Assembly: GCF_000185905.1 (NCBI RefSeq)
Contig: NC_014923.1
Location: 3,681,501-3,745,500 of the forward strand
DNA length: 64,000 bases
Direction: 5' to 3'
Source of the DNA: Mesorhizobium ciceri biovar biserrulae WSM1271
GTDB taxonomy: Bacteria; Pseudomonadota; Alphaproteobacteria; Rhizobiales; Rhizobiaceae
Within the stretch, counting starts at the first letter, position 1, and each line of letters starts with the position of its first letter. This document shows positions 8,901-17,520 of the stretch, piece by piece. The notes below the pieces were generated by a model. The model saw nothing but the letters and a program-made list of their open reading frames with translations. It was not told where the DNA came from and searched no databases. Position numbers and translations under genes: made by a program.

Positions 8901-9461
8901 ATGGCTTACAGGAACTGGCTGACCGCGGGCGCGATGTGCGCGATTGCCTTCGTCGCCGCCGCCGGTGGTTACTTCTATTCCGAAAAGCCAACCTCGGCGG
9001 ACAGCCGGGCAATGATCCTTCCGGCCGATCCAGCGCCATTGGTCGTGGTGACGAAAGGCGGTGATCGCTCTTTCTCCATCGAAGTCGCCGACACCGCCGC
9101 GGAGCGCGAGGCTGGCTTGATGTATCGCCAGGATATGGCGGACAACCACGGCATGCTGTTCGTCTTCGAGGTCCAGCAGCAGGTTGGCTTCTGGATGCAC
9201 AACACCCCGATGCCGCTTGATCTGATTTTTGTCGGCCAGGATGGCAAGATCCGGGCGGTCAAGCACGGCGAGCCGCAATCAGACGCCGTCATTTCGCCTG
9301 GTGTACCGGTGCGTTTCGTGCTCGAGCTCAAGGCCGGCACTGCCGCCAGGAACGGCATCGAGTATGGCGACCTTTTGCGCCATCCGGCGGTGGGCACGGT
9401 GTCCGGCCCCGGCATGCCGCCGGCCGACAATGGCGATGCACCCAATGGCGGTGGCGGTTGA
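8901..9461 (+). CDS. DUF192 family membrane-anchored protein
   Basis: 186 residues. An N-terminal hydrophobic segment (about 7-25) acts as signal anchor, followed by the DUF192 beta-barrel: AEREAGLMYRQDM, FGMLFVF-like NHGMLFVFEV, and FWMHNTPMPLDLIFV. The C-terminus is a low-complexity Gly/Pro/Asn tail. DUF192 function is unestablished; most members are exported, as here. It sits between the cold-shock protein and a hydrolase with very short spacing, consistent with an operon. Confidence 0.85.
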   Translation: MAYRNWLTAGAMCAIAFVAAAGGYFYSEKPTSADSRAMILPADPAPLVVVTKGGDRSFSIEVADTAAEREAGLMYRQDMADNHGMLFVFEVQQQVGFWMHNTPMPLDLIFVGQDGKIRAVKHGEPQSDAVISPGVPVRFVLELKAGTAARNGIEYGDLLRHPAVGTVSGPGMPPADNGDAPNGGGG

Positions 9462-9481
9462 GTGCGCAAGCGGGGTCGCTG

Positions 9482-10249
9482 ATGCAGTTTTTCACCCATG
9501 ACGGCTTCGATCTTGCTTTCCTCGAGCGCCAGCCGGAATCGGGCGAGGGCGATCCGGTGCTGATGATCCACGGCTTCGCTTCGAGCCACTATGTCAACTG
9601 GGTGTCGCCCGGCTGGTTCAAGACGCTGAACGATGCCGGTTACCGCGCCATCGCCTTTGACAATCGCGGCCACGGCGCGTCGTCCAAGAGCTATGATGAG
9701 GCCGACTATACGCCGGTCAAGATGGCCTCCGATGCCACTGCCTTGCTCGACCATCTCGGCATCGAGCGCGCCCACGTCATGGGTTATTCGATGGGCGCGC
9801 GCATCGCGGCGTTCATGGCGCTGTCCGATCCGGACAAGGTGGCGACGCTGGTCTTCGGCGGCCTCGGCATCGGCATGATCGACGGTGTCGGCGATTGGGA
9901 TCCGATTGCCGACGCGCTGCTTGCCGAAGATCCGGCCGCGACCAGCCATCCGCGCGGCCGGTCGTTTCGCGCCTTCGCCGACCAGACCCGCAGCGATCGC
10001 CGTGCCTTGGCGGCTTGCATCGCCAAATCGCGCGAATTGCTGAGCGAGCAGGATGTTGCCCGCATCGCCCAGCCGACGCTGGTCGCAGTCGGCACGACCG
10101 ACGACATAGGCGGCTCGCCCGATGAGCTTGCAGCGTTGATGCCGAACGCCAGGGCCTTCCACATCGAGGGCCGCGATCATATGCTTGCCGTCGGGGACAA
10201 GACCTTCAAGCAGCGCGTGCTGGAGTTCTATGCCGAAAATCCGCTCTGA
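9482..10249 (+). CDS. Alpha/beta hydrolase, cytosolic
   Basis: 255-residue hydrolase without signal peptide. Oxyanion loop MIHGFASS (about 28-35), DNRGHGASS, nucleophile elbow GYSMGA (Ser103) and a late histidine in GRDHML are in the expected order. Two starts are possible: ATG 9482, used here, or TTG 9458, which overlaps the DUF192 stop as TTGA and would couple translation. Substrate unknown; resembles esterase/haloperoxidase-type members of the superfamily. Confidence 0.86.
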   Translation: MQFFTHDGFDLAFLERQPESGEGDPVLMIHGFASSHYVNWVSPGWFKTLNDAGYRAIAFDNRGHGASSKSYDEADYTPVKMASDATALLDHLGIERAHVMGYSMGARIAAFMALSDPDKVATLVFGGLGIGMIDGVGDWDPIADALLAEDPAATSHPRGRSFRAFADQTRSDRRALAACIAKSRELLSEQDVARIAQPTLVAVGTTDDIGGSPDELAALMPNARAFHIEGRDHMLAVGDKTFKQRVLEFYAENPL

Positions 10250-10334
10250 GCGGAGGGCCCGGGCAGCGAGAAGCAGTGCCGTAGTCGGGGACGAGGCTGC
10301 TTGGCATCGTGATAGGCGCCTATCCTGATTGTCC

Positions 10335-10937
10335 TTAGCCGTTTGCAAGGGCCGCCAGCGATCGCGCGATGTTTTCCCGGGCCTGCGGTTCGAAGCGCTG
10401 GCGAAACTCTTGCGTGTGGAAGATATGCGGGCGGGCGAGGAAACTCTTCAAGACCGCACTGCGTCCGGCTCGCCACATCGGCTCCTCCACCCAGTGGTAC
10501 TCGCGCCGCACGGCGCGCTCATAGGCGTCGAAGGCGTCCGGTGCGGCACCCAGGATCGACAGGTCCATATCCAGGAAAAGACTTGCGTCCCGTGTGGCCG
10601 TCGCGTCGTCGAACGGCGGCACCTGGTGCGTGGCGGTGGCGACGATCATTGCCGAGATGCGGTTGATACGTGAAGGATCTGCGCGGCCCGCCAGCTTTTT
10701 TTCGGCAAGGGCGGCACTTTGCGCCTCATTGTCCTTGGCCTTGCTGTCATAGACGGCATCGTGGAACCAGATCGCCGCTTCGATCGCCTCTGGATCGGCC
10801 AGCAACCTTCGATAGTCGCCAGCCAGCGCCAGCATCGCTTCGATATGGGCAAGGTTGTGGTAGTGGCGGCCTTGTGCCCGGTAGAGCCCTGAGAGCTCGC
10901 TTTTCAGCGCGTCGTCGATCAAGGGTTCGTTTTCCAT
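10335..10937 (-). CDS. HD-superfamily metal-dependent phosphohydrolase
   Basis: 200-residue cytosolic protein of the COG4339 type. The N-terminal YHNLAHIE (about 26-33) and the WFHDAVYD motif (H59, D60) give the metal site; a later ATATHQVPP supplies another histidine. These proteins are annotated as predicted HD phosphohydrolases with unknown nucleotide substrate. Start ATG at 10937. Divergent from cysE. Confidence 0.85.
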   Translation of the reverse strand: MENEPLIDDALKSELSGLYRAQGRHYHNLAHIEAMLALAGDYRRLLADPEAIEAAIWFHDAVYDSKAKDNEAQSAALAEKKLAGRADPSRINRISAMIVATATHQVPPFDDATATRDASLFLDMDLSILGAAPDAFDAYERAVRREYHWVEEPMWRAGRSAVLKSFLARPHIFHTQEFRQRFEPQARENIARSLAALANG

Positions 10938-11084
10938 GGCTGCTTGAATTCCCGCGAACCAAATCCATTTGACAAGGCACTAAGGAAAATTGAGTTCAAT
11001 CGTGCTATGATCTGGCTTATATGTGCGGCCAGGCAGCAGGCAAGCACAACAGGCAAGCCAGGCAGGACGCAGGACGAGACGGCG

Positions 11085-11933
11085 ATGAACAGCATCAGCA
11101 TTTCCCGACACAGCGCATTGAAGCCGGTCGATCCGATCTGGCGTTCGATCCGCGACGAGGCCATGGAGGCTGTCAACCGCGACCCGCTGCTCGCTGCATT
11201 CCTCTATTCGACCATCCTCAACCAGGACAGCCTGGAAGAAGCAGTCATTCATCGGCTGGCCGAGCGGCTGGCGCACCAGGACATCGGCTCCGATCTCATC
11301 CGCCAGACTTTCAAGTCCATGCTGGCCGACGACAAGGAGTGGCCGACGACGGTACGTGTCGACATCCAGGCCTATTACGATCGCGATCCGGCTTGCGACC
11401 GCTTCATCATGCCGGTGCTCTATTTCAAGGGGTTCCACGCCATCCAGACGCATCGGCTGGCGCATTGGCTGTGGAACCAGGGGCGCAAGGATTTCGCGCT
11501 CTATCTGCAGAGCCGCTCGTCCTCGGTCTTCCAGACCGACATCAACCCGGCCGCCCGCATTGGCAAGGGCATCTTCATCGACCACGCAACCGGCCTCGTG
11601 GTCGGCGAGACCGCGGTCATCGAGGATGACGTGTCGATCCTGCATGGCGTGACGCTGGGCGGCACCGGCAAGGCCGGCGGCGACCGCCACCCCAAGATCC
11701 GCTACGGCGTGCTGATCGGCGCCGGCGCCAAGATCCTCGGCAACATCGAAATCGGCCATTGCTCGAAGATCGCGGCAGGCTCGGTGGTGCTGTCGCCCGT
11801 ACCGCACAACAAGACGGTTGCCGGCGTGCCGGCCCGCGTCGTCGGCGAGACCGGCTGCGATCAGCCGTCGCGCCAGATGGACCAGCTTTTGCCGTCGCAG
11901 ACGATGGATCAGGTCGTCAGTTTCGACATCTGA
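11085..11933 (+). CDS. cysE: Serine O-acetyltransferase
   Basis: Transfers acetyl from acetyl-CoA to serine, giving O-acetylserine for cysteine synthesis. The 282-residue protein has the N-terminal helical domain (about 1-140) and a C-terminal left-handed beta-helix of hexapeptide repeats (about 145-265). FIDHATG contains the catalytic histidine (H167), preceded by the TDINPAA segment with D152; HGVTLGGTGK follows. The start at 11085 is chosen because the 47 residues before it do not resemble the family. The C-terminal DQVVSFDI, ending in isoleucine, is the type of tail that binds the cysteine synthase active site, so complex formation is likely. Confidence 0.93.
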   Translation: MNSISISRHSALKPVDPIWRSIRDEAMEAVNRDPLLAAFLYSTILNQDSLEEAVIHRLAERLAHQDIGSDLIRQTFKSMLADDKEWPTTVRVDIQAYYDRDPACDRFIMPVLYFKGFHAIQTHRLAHWLWNQGRKDFALYLQSRSSSVFQTDINPAARIGKGIFIDHATGLVVGETAVIEDDVSILHGVTLGGTGKAGGDRHPKIRYGVLIGAGAKILGNIEIGHCSKIAAGSVVLSPVPHNKTVAGVPARVVGETGCDQPSRQMDQLLPSQTMDQVVSFDI

Positions 11934-11996
11934 TCGTCATATGTCCGCTGCCTGAGGCCGTGGGCAGACATGGGCGATTGTTCTCGCCCAAGGTCT

Positions 11997-12152
11997 TTTG
12001 AGATTCAGGTCAGGCCGAGCCGAAAATGGTGGGTTCCGAGAACCGGAGCGGAGCGTACGTTTGGGTACGTGAGCACAGTTCTACCGCGACGCGGTAGAAC
12101 GGGGAAGCGCAGGAAACCGCCATTTGCAGGCCGGCCTCACGTGAATATCAAC
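11997..12152. repeat. Palindromic intergenic element, copy 2, with inserted hairpin
   Basis: Second copy of the mosaic element seen at 2375-2488, in opposite orientation. The core GAGAACCGGAGCGGAGCGTAC (here shown in parts: GAGAACCGG then AGCGGAGCGTAC, 12038-12058) and GTACGTGAGCAC are shared. The ends TTGAGATTCA and TGAATATCAA are imperfect inverted repeats. A perfect 10-bp stem, GTTCTACCGC / GCGGTAGAAC (12078-12100), is inserted between the core and the right part and is absent from copy 1, so these elements are built from modules. It accounts for most of the 311 bases between cysE and the next gene. Confidence 0.72.
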
Positions 12153-12244
12153 AGACCTTAATCAGGCCGCTTGCCTTTACATCGCCATTGTCGACGTGCC
12201 AGAAGCGCGTTCGAACGAGCAAGCCCGATGATCGGAGAAGACTG

Positions 12245-12448
12245 TTGAAGCCGGACGAAATCAGAAAGCTGGACGCCTATTTCAAGCGCGTCTTCCAAAA
12301 CCCCAAGCTTGAGGTCAAGGCGCGGCCGCGCAAGGACGATTCGGCCGAGGTCTATGTCGGCGACGAATTCCTCGGCATCGTCTTCAAGGACGAGGACGAC
12401 GGCGACTACAATTTTTCGATGGCGATTCTCGACATCGATCTGGCCTGA
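12245..12448 (+). CDS. DUF3126 family protein, TTG start
   Basis: Small acidic cytosolic protein of 67 residues, typical of alphaproteobacterial DUF3126: KPDEIRKLDAYFKRVF, then DDSAEVYVGDEFLGIVF and FSMAILDIDL. The TTG at 12245 is taken as start because GGAGAAG lies at the right distance upstream and family members begin at this KPDE segment; the in-frame codon at 12188 would add an arginine-rich extension not expected for the family. Function unknown. A GGCCGGC/GCCGGCC hairpin follows the stop. Confidence 0.82.
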   Translation: MKPDEIRKLDAYFKRVFQNPKLEVKARPRKDDSAEVYVGDEFLGIVFKDEDDGDYNFSMAILDIDLA

Positions 12449-12510
12449 GCCAGCAAATCTTGCGGTCGGCCGGCTCATGCGGCCGGCCAGCCGGTTCTCT
12501 TGAAGCGTTC

Positions 12511-13236
12511 TTAACGTCCCGCCTTCAGAACGCGCCCGGCTTCGGTGGCGATTGCCGCGTCGAGCGCCTGCCAATCGCCCAGAAACTCCCTTGGGAAGCG
12601 ATAGGTGAGGCTGAGTTCGTCGCCGACCTGGATGTCGCGCTCGCAAGGCGCCAGCGATTGGTCGGCACTCGGCCCGCTCAGGCAACGGGCCACGAACGGC
12701 TCTTTGCCGGGGCGATTGCCGACAACCAGCACCTCGTTCAGATAGCCTGATTTCTCGTTGAAACCATAAATCATCGTGCCGCCAGGCCCGGCAGTGCCGG
12801 GTCGGGTGATCAGCGCGCTGTAGATCGGCGCGAAGCGGCCGCTCATGTCACGCGACATCATCTGCTGTTCGAAGGACAGGAAGACGATGCTTTTGGCTGT
12901 CCCCGTATGGTTGAAATCATCCCGCGCGGCCTCGCTGTAGCCGTCCATCTGGGGATAGCGCAGATAGAGGTCGAGCCGCGAGGCGATGCCGTCGCGCCGG
13001 GCCTGGGCGAAACGGATGGCATTGGCCGGGACCGTGATGACATTGTTGCCGATCACCACCTGGTGGGCTGTTGCGTCGTCGGTGTATCCGGCCATGGCGA
13101 TCGAATGGCCGAACCATTTGCCGGCAAGGCTGATCGCCACCGACAACAGGGCGAGCACCGCGAACCCGTAGAGCACCCGCTTCATCAGCCTGGAATCGAC
13201 CACGGTGAGTTCGTTGGCGAGCGCTGCCTGCTTCAT
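12511..13236 (-). CDS. Membrane-anchored protein of unknown function
   Basis: 241 residues. One transmembrane segment near residues 18-38 (VLYGFAVLALLSVAISLAG) is followed by a periplasmic domain that contains VIGNNVITVPANAIRFAQ, LYLRYPQMDGYS, and near the end a pair of cysteines in ARCLSG and APCERD that could form a disulfide. The start at 13236 has GAGGA upstream. I do not recognise the family. Divergent from the next small membrane protein. Confidence 0.7.
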   Translation of the reverse strand: MKQAALANELTVVDSRLMKRVLYGFAVLALLSVAISLAGKWFGHSIAMAGYTDDATAHQVVIGNNVITVPANAIRFAQARRDGIASRLDLYLRYPQMDGYSEAARDDFNHTGTAKSIVFLSFEQQMMSRDMSGRFAPIYSALITRPGTAGPGGTMIYGFNEKSGYLNEVLVVGNRPGKEPFVARCLSGPSADQSLAPCERDIQVGDELSLTYRFPREFLGDWQALDAAIATEAGRVLKAGR

Positions 13237-13361
13237 CTCAGTCCTCGGTTCTCGGGCCGCCCGTCCGCCTGCAGTGTCCCCGGGCGGCACACATCGCACG
13301 GCATGGCTCTTGCAGCCTGCATGGAACGACTGTGCAATTTCATGGTAAACGGAAAGTTAAG

Positions 13362-13703
13362 ATGGGACCGCTGGAACTCACACTCTTTGCTTTTGCCGTC
13401 GGGTTGACGGCCTGCGGGCTGGCCGGATCGGCCATGGAACTGGTGTCGGGCCGCAAGGTCGCCTTCACCGAACCCTATGTGTCGCCGTCACATGTCTTGC
13501 GCTCGCTGCTCGCCACGGCCTGTGCGGGACCGTTCATGCTGGTCAACGACGCCATCGATGCCCGGCGTCAGCGCCGCATTTCAACGTTGGCGCTGATGTC
13601 CTGCGGCTGCACGGCAATTGCGTGGACCTTGGCGCTGGGCGTCGTCGTGCTTGCCATTGCCTCATGGTCGGTCCGTCTCCTAGGGTCCGAGCTGCCAGGC
13701 TGA
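13362..13703 (+). CDS. Small multi-pass membrane protein of unknown function
   Basis: 113 residues with about three hydrophobic segments (about 2-22, 48-65, 83-105). Start ATG 13362 is favoured over 13332 because the hydrophobic segment then begins directly at the N-terminus. I do not recognise the family. Twenty bases before the gamma carbonic anhydrase gene and on the same strand, so probably co-transcribed with it. Confidence 0.68.
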   Translation: MGPLELTLFAFAVGLTACGLAGSAMELVSGRKVAFTEPYVSPSHVLRSLLATACAGPFMLVNDAIDARRQRRISTLALMSCGCTAIAWTLALGVVVLAIASWSVRLLGSELPG

Positions 13704-13722
13704 GACGATTCGGAGACCAGAA

Positions 13723-14250
13723 ATGCCGCTTTATGCGATCGATGGAACAGAGCCCAGCTTCGCCGATGCGGACTCGAACTGGATCGCGCCCGATGCGACG
13801 CTGATCGGCGACGTCAGGGTCGGACGCAATGCCGGCTTCTGGTTCGGCGCCGTCATCCGCGGCGACAATGAGCCCGTCGTCATCGGTGCCGACACCAACG
13901 TGCAGGAACACACGGTCATGCACACCGATCCCGGTTTTCCGCTGACGATCGGCGAAGGCTGCACGATCGGCCACCGCGCCTTGCTGCATGGCTGCACGAT
14001 CGGCGACAACAGCCTGATCGGCATGGGCGCCATCGTGCTGAACGGCGCGAAAATCGGCAGGAATTGCCTGGTCGGCGCCGGTGCTCTGGTTACCGAGGGC
14101 AAGGAATTCCCGGACAATTCGCTGATCGTCGGCTCGCCGGCCAAGGCGATCAGGGTGCTGGACGACGCGGCCGTGGCAAGGTTGCGCGGCTCGGCCGCGC
14201 ACTATGTCGCCAACGGCAAGCGCTTCAAGGCGGGGTTGAAGAAGGTTTGA
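13723..14250 (+). CDS. Gamma-class carbonic anhydrase family protein
   Basis: 175-residue left-handed beta-helix protein of the YrdA/CaiE/PaaY type. Hexapeptide repeats run from about residue 20 to 135. The three expected zinc histidines are present: H67 in QEHTVMHTD, H84 and H89 in IGHRALLHGC. The Cam-type proton-shuttle acidic loop is absent, as in most members of this subgroup, so carbonic anhydrase activity is plausible but not certain. Cytosolic, probably trimeric. Confidence 0.87.
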   Translation: MPLYAIDGTEPSFADADSNWIAPDATLIGDVRVGRNAGFWFGAVIRGDNEPVVIGADTNVQEHTVMHTDPGFPLTIGEGCTIGHRALLHGCTIGDNSLIGMGAIVLNGAKIGRNCLVGAGALVTEGKEFPDNSLIVGSPAKAIRVLDDAAVARLRGSAAHYVANGKRFKAGLKKV

Positions 14251-14297
14251 GGCTACCTGGCATTTGCTGGTTTCTTAGCGCCTCAACTCACTGTCCG

Positions 14298-14846
14298 TCA
14301 GTTGCGCCCAGCCATCGCATCGCGCAGCAAGGAAGCACCGCCTTCAAAGCCGGCAATCTCGGCTTCCTCGATCGCGGTCCTGTAGTCATCGATGCGGGTT
14401 TCGAGCGCCGGGTCGGCGCCCGCCGCCAAAAGCAGGCGGATCGCATCGACACTGCGGATGGCCACCGAATAGTGCAGCGGAGTCCAGTCGTTGACGCCCC
14501 GCATGTTGGGGTCGGCGCCAGCTTCGATCAGCACCCGCACGATGTCCAGCCTATTGGCGCGATCGGTGGACAGCGCCGCAATGATGGACGGAAACCCGCC
14601 ATGATCCTGATAATTCGGATCCGAGCCCGCCTCCAGCAAGATCGAGATGAAGCTGACGGGGCTCCAATAGATCGCATATTCCAGCGGATGCCCAAGGCCG
14701 AACTCAAACGGCATGCGCTCGTCGAACCATCGGGAAGAGCCGCCCAAGGCTAGACCGAGGCCGTCGAAGTCGCCGGCCTTGAAGGCATCGTCGATCGCCT
14801 TGAAGAGGCGATGACGCTCGCATCGATCTTCCGGGATTTCCAACAT
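14298..14846 (-). CDS. Ankyrin-repeat protein
   Basis: 182 residues from the ATG at 14846; an in-frame ATG at 14948 would add 34 residues with less protein-like composition, so the start is uncertain. Ankyrin units are recognisable in the C-terminal half: LEAGSDPNYQDHGGFP, LIEAGADPNMRGVNDWTPLHYSV and LLAAGADPALETR (quoted in parts). The N-terminal part (SSRWFDERMPFEFGLGHPLE) also looks like a degenerate repeat. No signal peptide. Presumably a cytosolic protein-protein interaction scaffold; partner unknown. Confidence 0.8.
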   Translation of the reverse strand: MLEIPEDRCERHRLFKAIDDAFKAGDFDGLGLALGGSSRWFDERMPFEFGLGHPLEYAIYWSPVSFISILLEAGSDPNYQDHGGFPSIIAALSTDRANRLDIVRVLIEAGADPNMRGVNDWTPLHYSVAIRSVDAIRLLLAAGADPALETRIDDYRTAIEEAEIAGFEGGASLLRDAMAGRN

Positions 14847-15018
14847 CGCCGTGTTCCAGAAGGCGAAAACCAACGGCCTATATTGCCCCGATCCCCTGCG
14901 CGTGGAAAGGCGGTCGTCCGATGCGTCCAGTAGGTCGACGATGCGCATACCATTTCACGGATTGCTGATATAAGTCATCGCTGAATAATAATCTGCATCG
15001 CGGAGGTAGCTTTCCGGC

Positions 15019-15678
15019 ATGCCATTCCAGCTCAGTGAGCAAACGCAGCAAATTCTTTCGCTAATTTGCATTCCGTTAGCTGGCGTCTTCATTGGTATGG
15101 CCTTGGAACGTCTCCTATCGAGGAAACGGAGGCAGGCATGGAGGGAGAGCAATAGCAGGCGCTGGGCGAGAGAGCGCAGAGGGGGCGACATTCTTAGCGG
15201 CCTATGGGTTGCCCCGAAGCCTGTTTCCGCGCCACCGAAACCGACTGATCCTGCTGACCAGTTGCGGATCGTCATGGGTGCGAGCTTCACTATTCAACCG
15301 CTCCTCAACAGGAGTGAAGTGCGCGTCTTCAAGGAACTTGATCGCATGGTGATCAGCTGCAATCCGGGATGGCAGGTGATGGCCCAAGTGTCACTGGGCG
15401 AAATTTTGCGCAGCGCGAACGCTGACGCCTACAGCTGCATCAACTCGAAACGAGTGGACCTTCTTCTTGTGGACGAGACTTGTCTGCCTCGACATGCGCT
15501 CGAATACCAAGGCCATGCGCATCACCAAGGCACAGCAGCAGCACGTGATGCGGTCAAAAAGGAAGCGCTGCGACGTGCTGGCATCAGTTACCATGAGATC
15601 GTCGGCGGTCACACGACACCTTCGGAACTCAGGCGACTGGTTGAGAGGCTGGTGGACAAGCCCACCGCACCGCAATAG
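15019..15678 (+). CDS. DUF2726 protein with N-terminal membrane segment
   Basis: 219 residues. A hydrophobic segment (about 12-28) is followed by a basic linker and then the DUF2726 domain (about 92-210): LLNRSEVRVFKELD, VMAQVSLGEIL, KRVDLLLVDE, and an ALEYQGHAHHQ acidic/histidine motif. The order resembles a restriction-endonuclease-like fold, but nuclease activity is unproven. Codon use and local base composition are less GC-biased than neighbours, suggesting acquisition. A strong GGAGG precedes the ATG. No helicase or methylase partner is nearby. Confidence 0.78.
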   Translation: MPFQLSEQTQQILSLICIPLAGVFIGMALERLLSRKRRQAWRESNSRRWARERRGGDILSGLWVAPKPVSAPPKPTDPADQLRIVMGASFTIQPLLNRSEVRVFKELDRMVISCNPGWQVMAQVSLGEILRSANADAYSCINSKRVDLLLVDETCLPRHALEYQGHAHHQGTAAARDAVKKEALRRAGISYHEIVGGHTTPSELRRLVERLVDKPTAPQ

Positions 15679-15745
15679 CTGACCTTTTGCAACGCAGATT
15701 TCTCGGAACCTGATTGGTTTTCGAACGGCCATAGCCAGAAATGGC

Positions 15746-15774
15746 GGAGCCGGCCCGGGGACGGGGCCGGCTCC
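15746..15774. terminator. GC-rich hairpin between convergent genes
   Basis: Perfect 11-bp stem GGAGCCGGCCC / GGGCCGGCTCC with a 7-base loop between the DUF2726 gene and the convergent protease gene. No long T tract on either strand, so it may act as a bidirectional stabiliser or Rho-assisted terminator. Confidence 0.55.
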
Positions 15775-15869
15775 TTTCACCCGGTCGTTGGGGACGGGGA
15801 GGGTGGGGACTCGACCGGGTTTCTCCTGAAGCGCCTCGCATTCACGCGGCGCGCTTGATCTCTGTTAAA

Positions 15870-16478
15870 TCAGCGGACGCTGGCGACCGCGTCGGAGCGG
15901 CCGTCATTGATCGTCACCCAAACGCCGGAATTCTGGTCCGACTGGCGCTTGAGATAGGTGTAGTCGGTGTCCGTCCAGGACAGGACCTTGGTCTCAAGAT
16001 TGTCGAGGATGAATTCTCCGAGGCTGGTGCGCACGGTCAGCACCGCGTGGCCGTCGCCATTCGGCTGGCGCGCCACCGTCATCAGCAGATTGCCGGCGGG
16101 GACGCCCGCATCCATCAACTCGCGGCGCTTTTCCAGCGCGTAATCCTCGCAATCGCCATAGCCATTGGCCGGATAGGCCCAATATTCCTCGACACCGTAG
16201 TTTTCCATGTCGGTGCGCGGCTTGATGCGGGTGTTGACCGAATTGTTGATGTTGACGATCGTCGCCCACAGCTTGCGGGTCAGTTCGACCGGCGCACCCC
16301 TGCGGGTCCGTTCGCTGCATTCGCCGGGAATGCGCTGGCAGAACTCATAGTGGCCAACAGGCTGGGTGGTGCGTCCGCCGGTGTGCATATAGGCCGGTCC
16401 CGCGGCATATGCTGATCCCCAAGCGGAAAGCTGCATCGCCATTGCCGCCAGCAACAGCTTGCCCCTCGTTTTCTTCAT
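15870..16478 (-). CDS. Transglutaminase-like cysteine proteinase (BTLCP family)
   Basis: 202-residue exported protein with signal peptide (MKKTRGKLLLAAMAMQLSAW, cleavage near AYAAG). The catalytic triad of the bacterial transglutaminase-like cysteine proteinase family is intact: Cys110 in GYGDCEDYA, His144 in DGHAVLTV and Asp159 in FILDNLE. In other bacteria LapG-like members cut a surface adhesin under c-di-GMP control; no LapD/LapA partner is in the window, although a PilZ gene lies 240 bp upstream on the same strand. The ATG at 16478 follows GGGGAGACC. Confidence 0.87.
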   Translation of the reverse strand: MKKTRGKLLLAAMAMQLSAWGSAYAAGPAYMHTGGRTTQPVGHYEFCQRIPGECSERTRRGAPVELTRKLWATIVNINNSVNTRIKPRTDMENYGVEEYWAYPANGYGDCEDYALEKRRELMDAGVPAGNLLMTVARQPNGDGHAVLTVRTSLGEFILDNLETKVLSWTDTDYTYLKRQSDQNSGVWVTINDGRSDAVASVR

Positions 16479-16668
16479 TGTTGTGGTCTCCCCGTTCGAA
16501 GGAGACATTGCCACATGTGGATTTATTTGACGCAAAAGCGCGAAGTAGATATTGAGTAAAAGTCCAATAGAATAAACGTAAAATTTGAATCATTTGAGTA
16601 TTAATTCGTTTGGATCTGAAGGCTCCCACCTCGGGCGCGGAGCGCTCCCAGAAACAAGCTCCCAGAAA

Positions 16669-16694
16669 CAAAAAACCGGCCGCAAGGGCCGGTT
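16669..16694 (-). terminator. Intrinsic terminator of the PilZ gene
   Basis: On the minus strand AACCGGCC-CTTGC-GGCCGGTT is followed directly by a run of Ts, a canonical Rho-independent terminator, 26 bases after the PilZ stop codon. A perfect 14-bp tandem duplication (GCTCCCAGAAACAA twice, 16644-16671) adjoins it. Confidence 0.85.
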
Positions 16695-16719
16695 CCTGGA
16701 ATGTTGCTGTCGGGCCTGC

Positions 16720-17337
16720 TCAGGCGCGTGGCGTGTTGAATTCGGAATCAAGCGTTTCGGGACGCTGGATCACAGCGAATTCGATGGCGACGCCATCCTC
16801 GAAATGACGCACGACCTGCCCGCGCATGGTGCCAAGCATGACCTGGATGCCGATCGCCGGTTTGACGTCGATTTCGACAGCGGCGCCGGAGAGCGAAAGG
16901 TCGATGATGCGGCACTGGTACTGGCGGCCGTCGGTGAGCTGCAGCACGCTTGTCGGATTGCGCGGTGCGACGCGCTCGTGGCGGCGATCTTCCGGCAGGT
17001 CGAGTTCATGCTTGTTGGCCAGCCAGGTCAATTGCGCGGCCAGCTTGTCCTTCTTGCGATCCGACGCAATGACGGTCATCGCGAAACCGTCCTGCAGGGT
17101 GCGTGTGACGACGCCTTCGATGCGGCCGATATGATCGATGTAGGCGATGATTTTTTCGCCGGGCATGCCGATGCGGTCGGTGCGAAACGCGACATTGCCC
17201 GGTGACATGTCGACGACCTGGCAGGGATGTTCGGTGCGGTCTTCCAGCATGAAGCGTCCGTAAATTTTAACCCGGACGCGCTGAAAGTTTCGCCTTTCAG
17301 CTTGGGACGGCGCATAGTCGACCGCCGCTGACCTCAT
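16720..17337 (-). CDS. Tandem PilZ-domain protein
   Basis: 205-residue soluble protein with two PilZ units. Unit 1 (about 14-95) starts ERRNFQRVRV and has DMSPGNV; unit 2 (about 115-195) starts RRHERVAPR and has DLSLSGAAV, followed by GVAIEF. The RxxxR and D/NxSxxG motifs are the c-di-GMP binding determinants; unit 2 fits better than unit 1, where Asn replaces the usual second glycine region. Likely a c-di-GMP effector. Has its own terminator, so it is probably monocistronic. Confidence 0.86.
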   Translation of the reverse strand: MRSAAVDYAPSQAERRNFQRVRVKIYGRFMLEDRTEHPCQVVDMSPGNVAFRTDRIGMPGEKIIAYIDHIGRIEGVVTRTLQDGFAMTVIASDRKKDKLAAQLTWLANKHELDLPEDRRHERVAPRNPTSVLQLTDGRQYQCRIIDLSLSGAAVEIDVKPAIGIQVMLGTMRGQVVRHFEDGVAIEFAVIQRPETLDSEFNTPRA

Positions 17338-17454
17338 GACTGCCTACACCCCGTTTGGCATCCCGCGCGCCGATGCGAGGAACTTCATCACAGAAGTACA
17401 ACAAAGCGGGTTAACAAAGGGGAAAAGCGGGCGCTCCAGCGTTTTCCTTTTTGC

Positions 17455-17512
17455 TGGCCGTGGTGCCAAAACCGCCGCGCAGTTTTGGGCGACGTGCATC
17501 AGGTCTCAAAAA
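17455..17512. repeat. Short palindromic rhizobial repeat, copy A
   Basis: Contains CCAAAACCGCCGCGCAGTTTTGGGCGACGTGCAT (given as landmarks CCAAAACCGC and GTTTTGGGCGACGTGCAT), the reverse complement of the repeat at 34924-34972 with some decay. It lies between the PilZ and PAS genes, close to the PAS stop codon. Confidence 0.6.
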
Positions 17513-17520
17513 ACAGCGGA

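Noticed and set aside
15870..17337. LapG-PilZ signalling pair
   Set aside because: A BTLCP protease lies near a PilZ gene, but the protease has no adjacent LapD or adhesin and the PilZ gene ends in its own terminator, so a functional pair is not supported.
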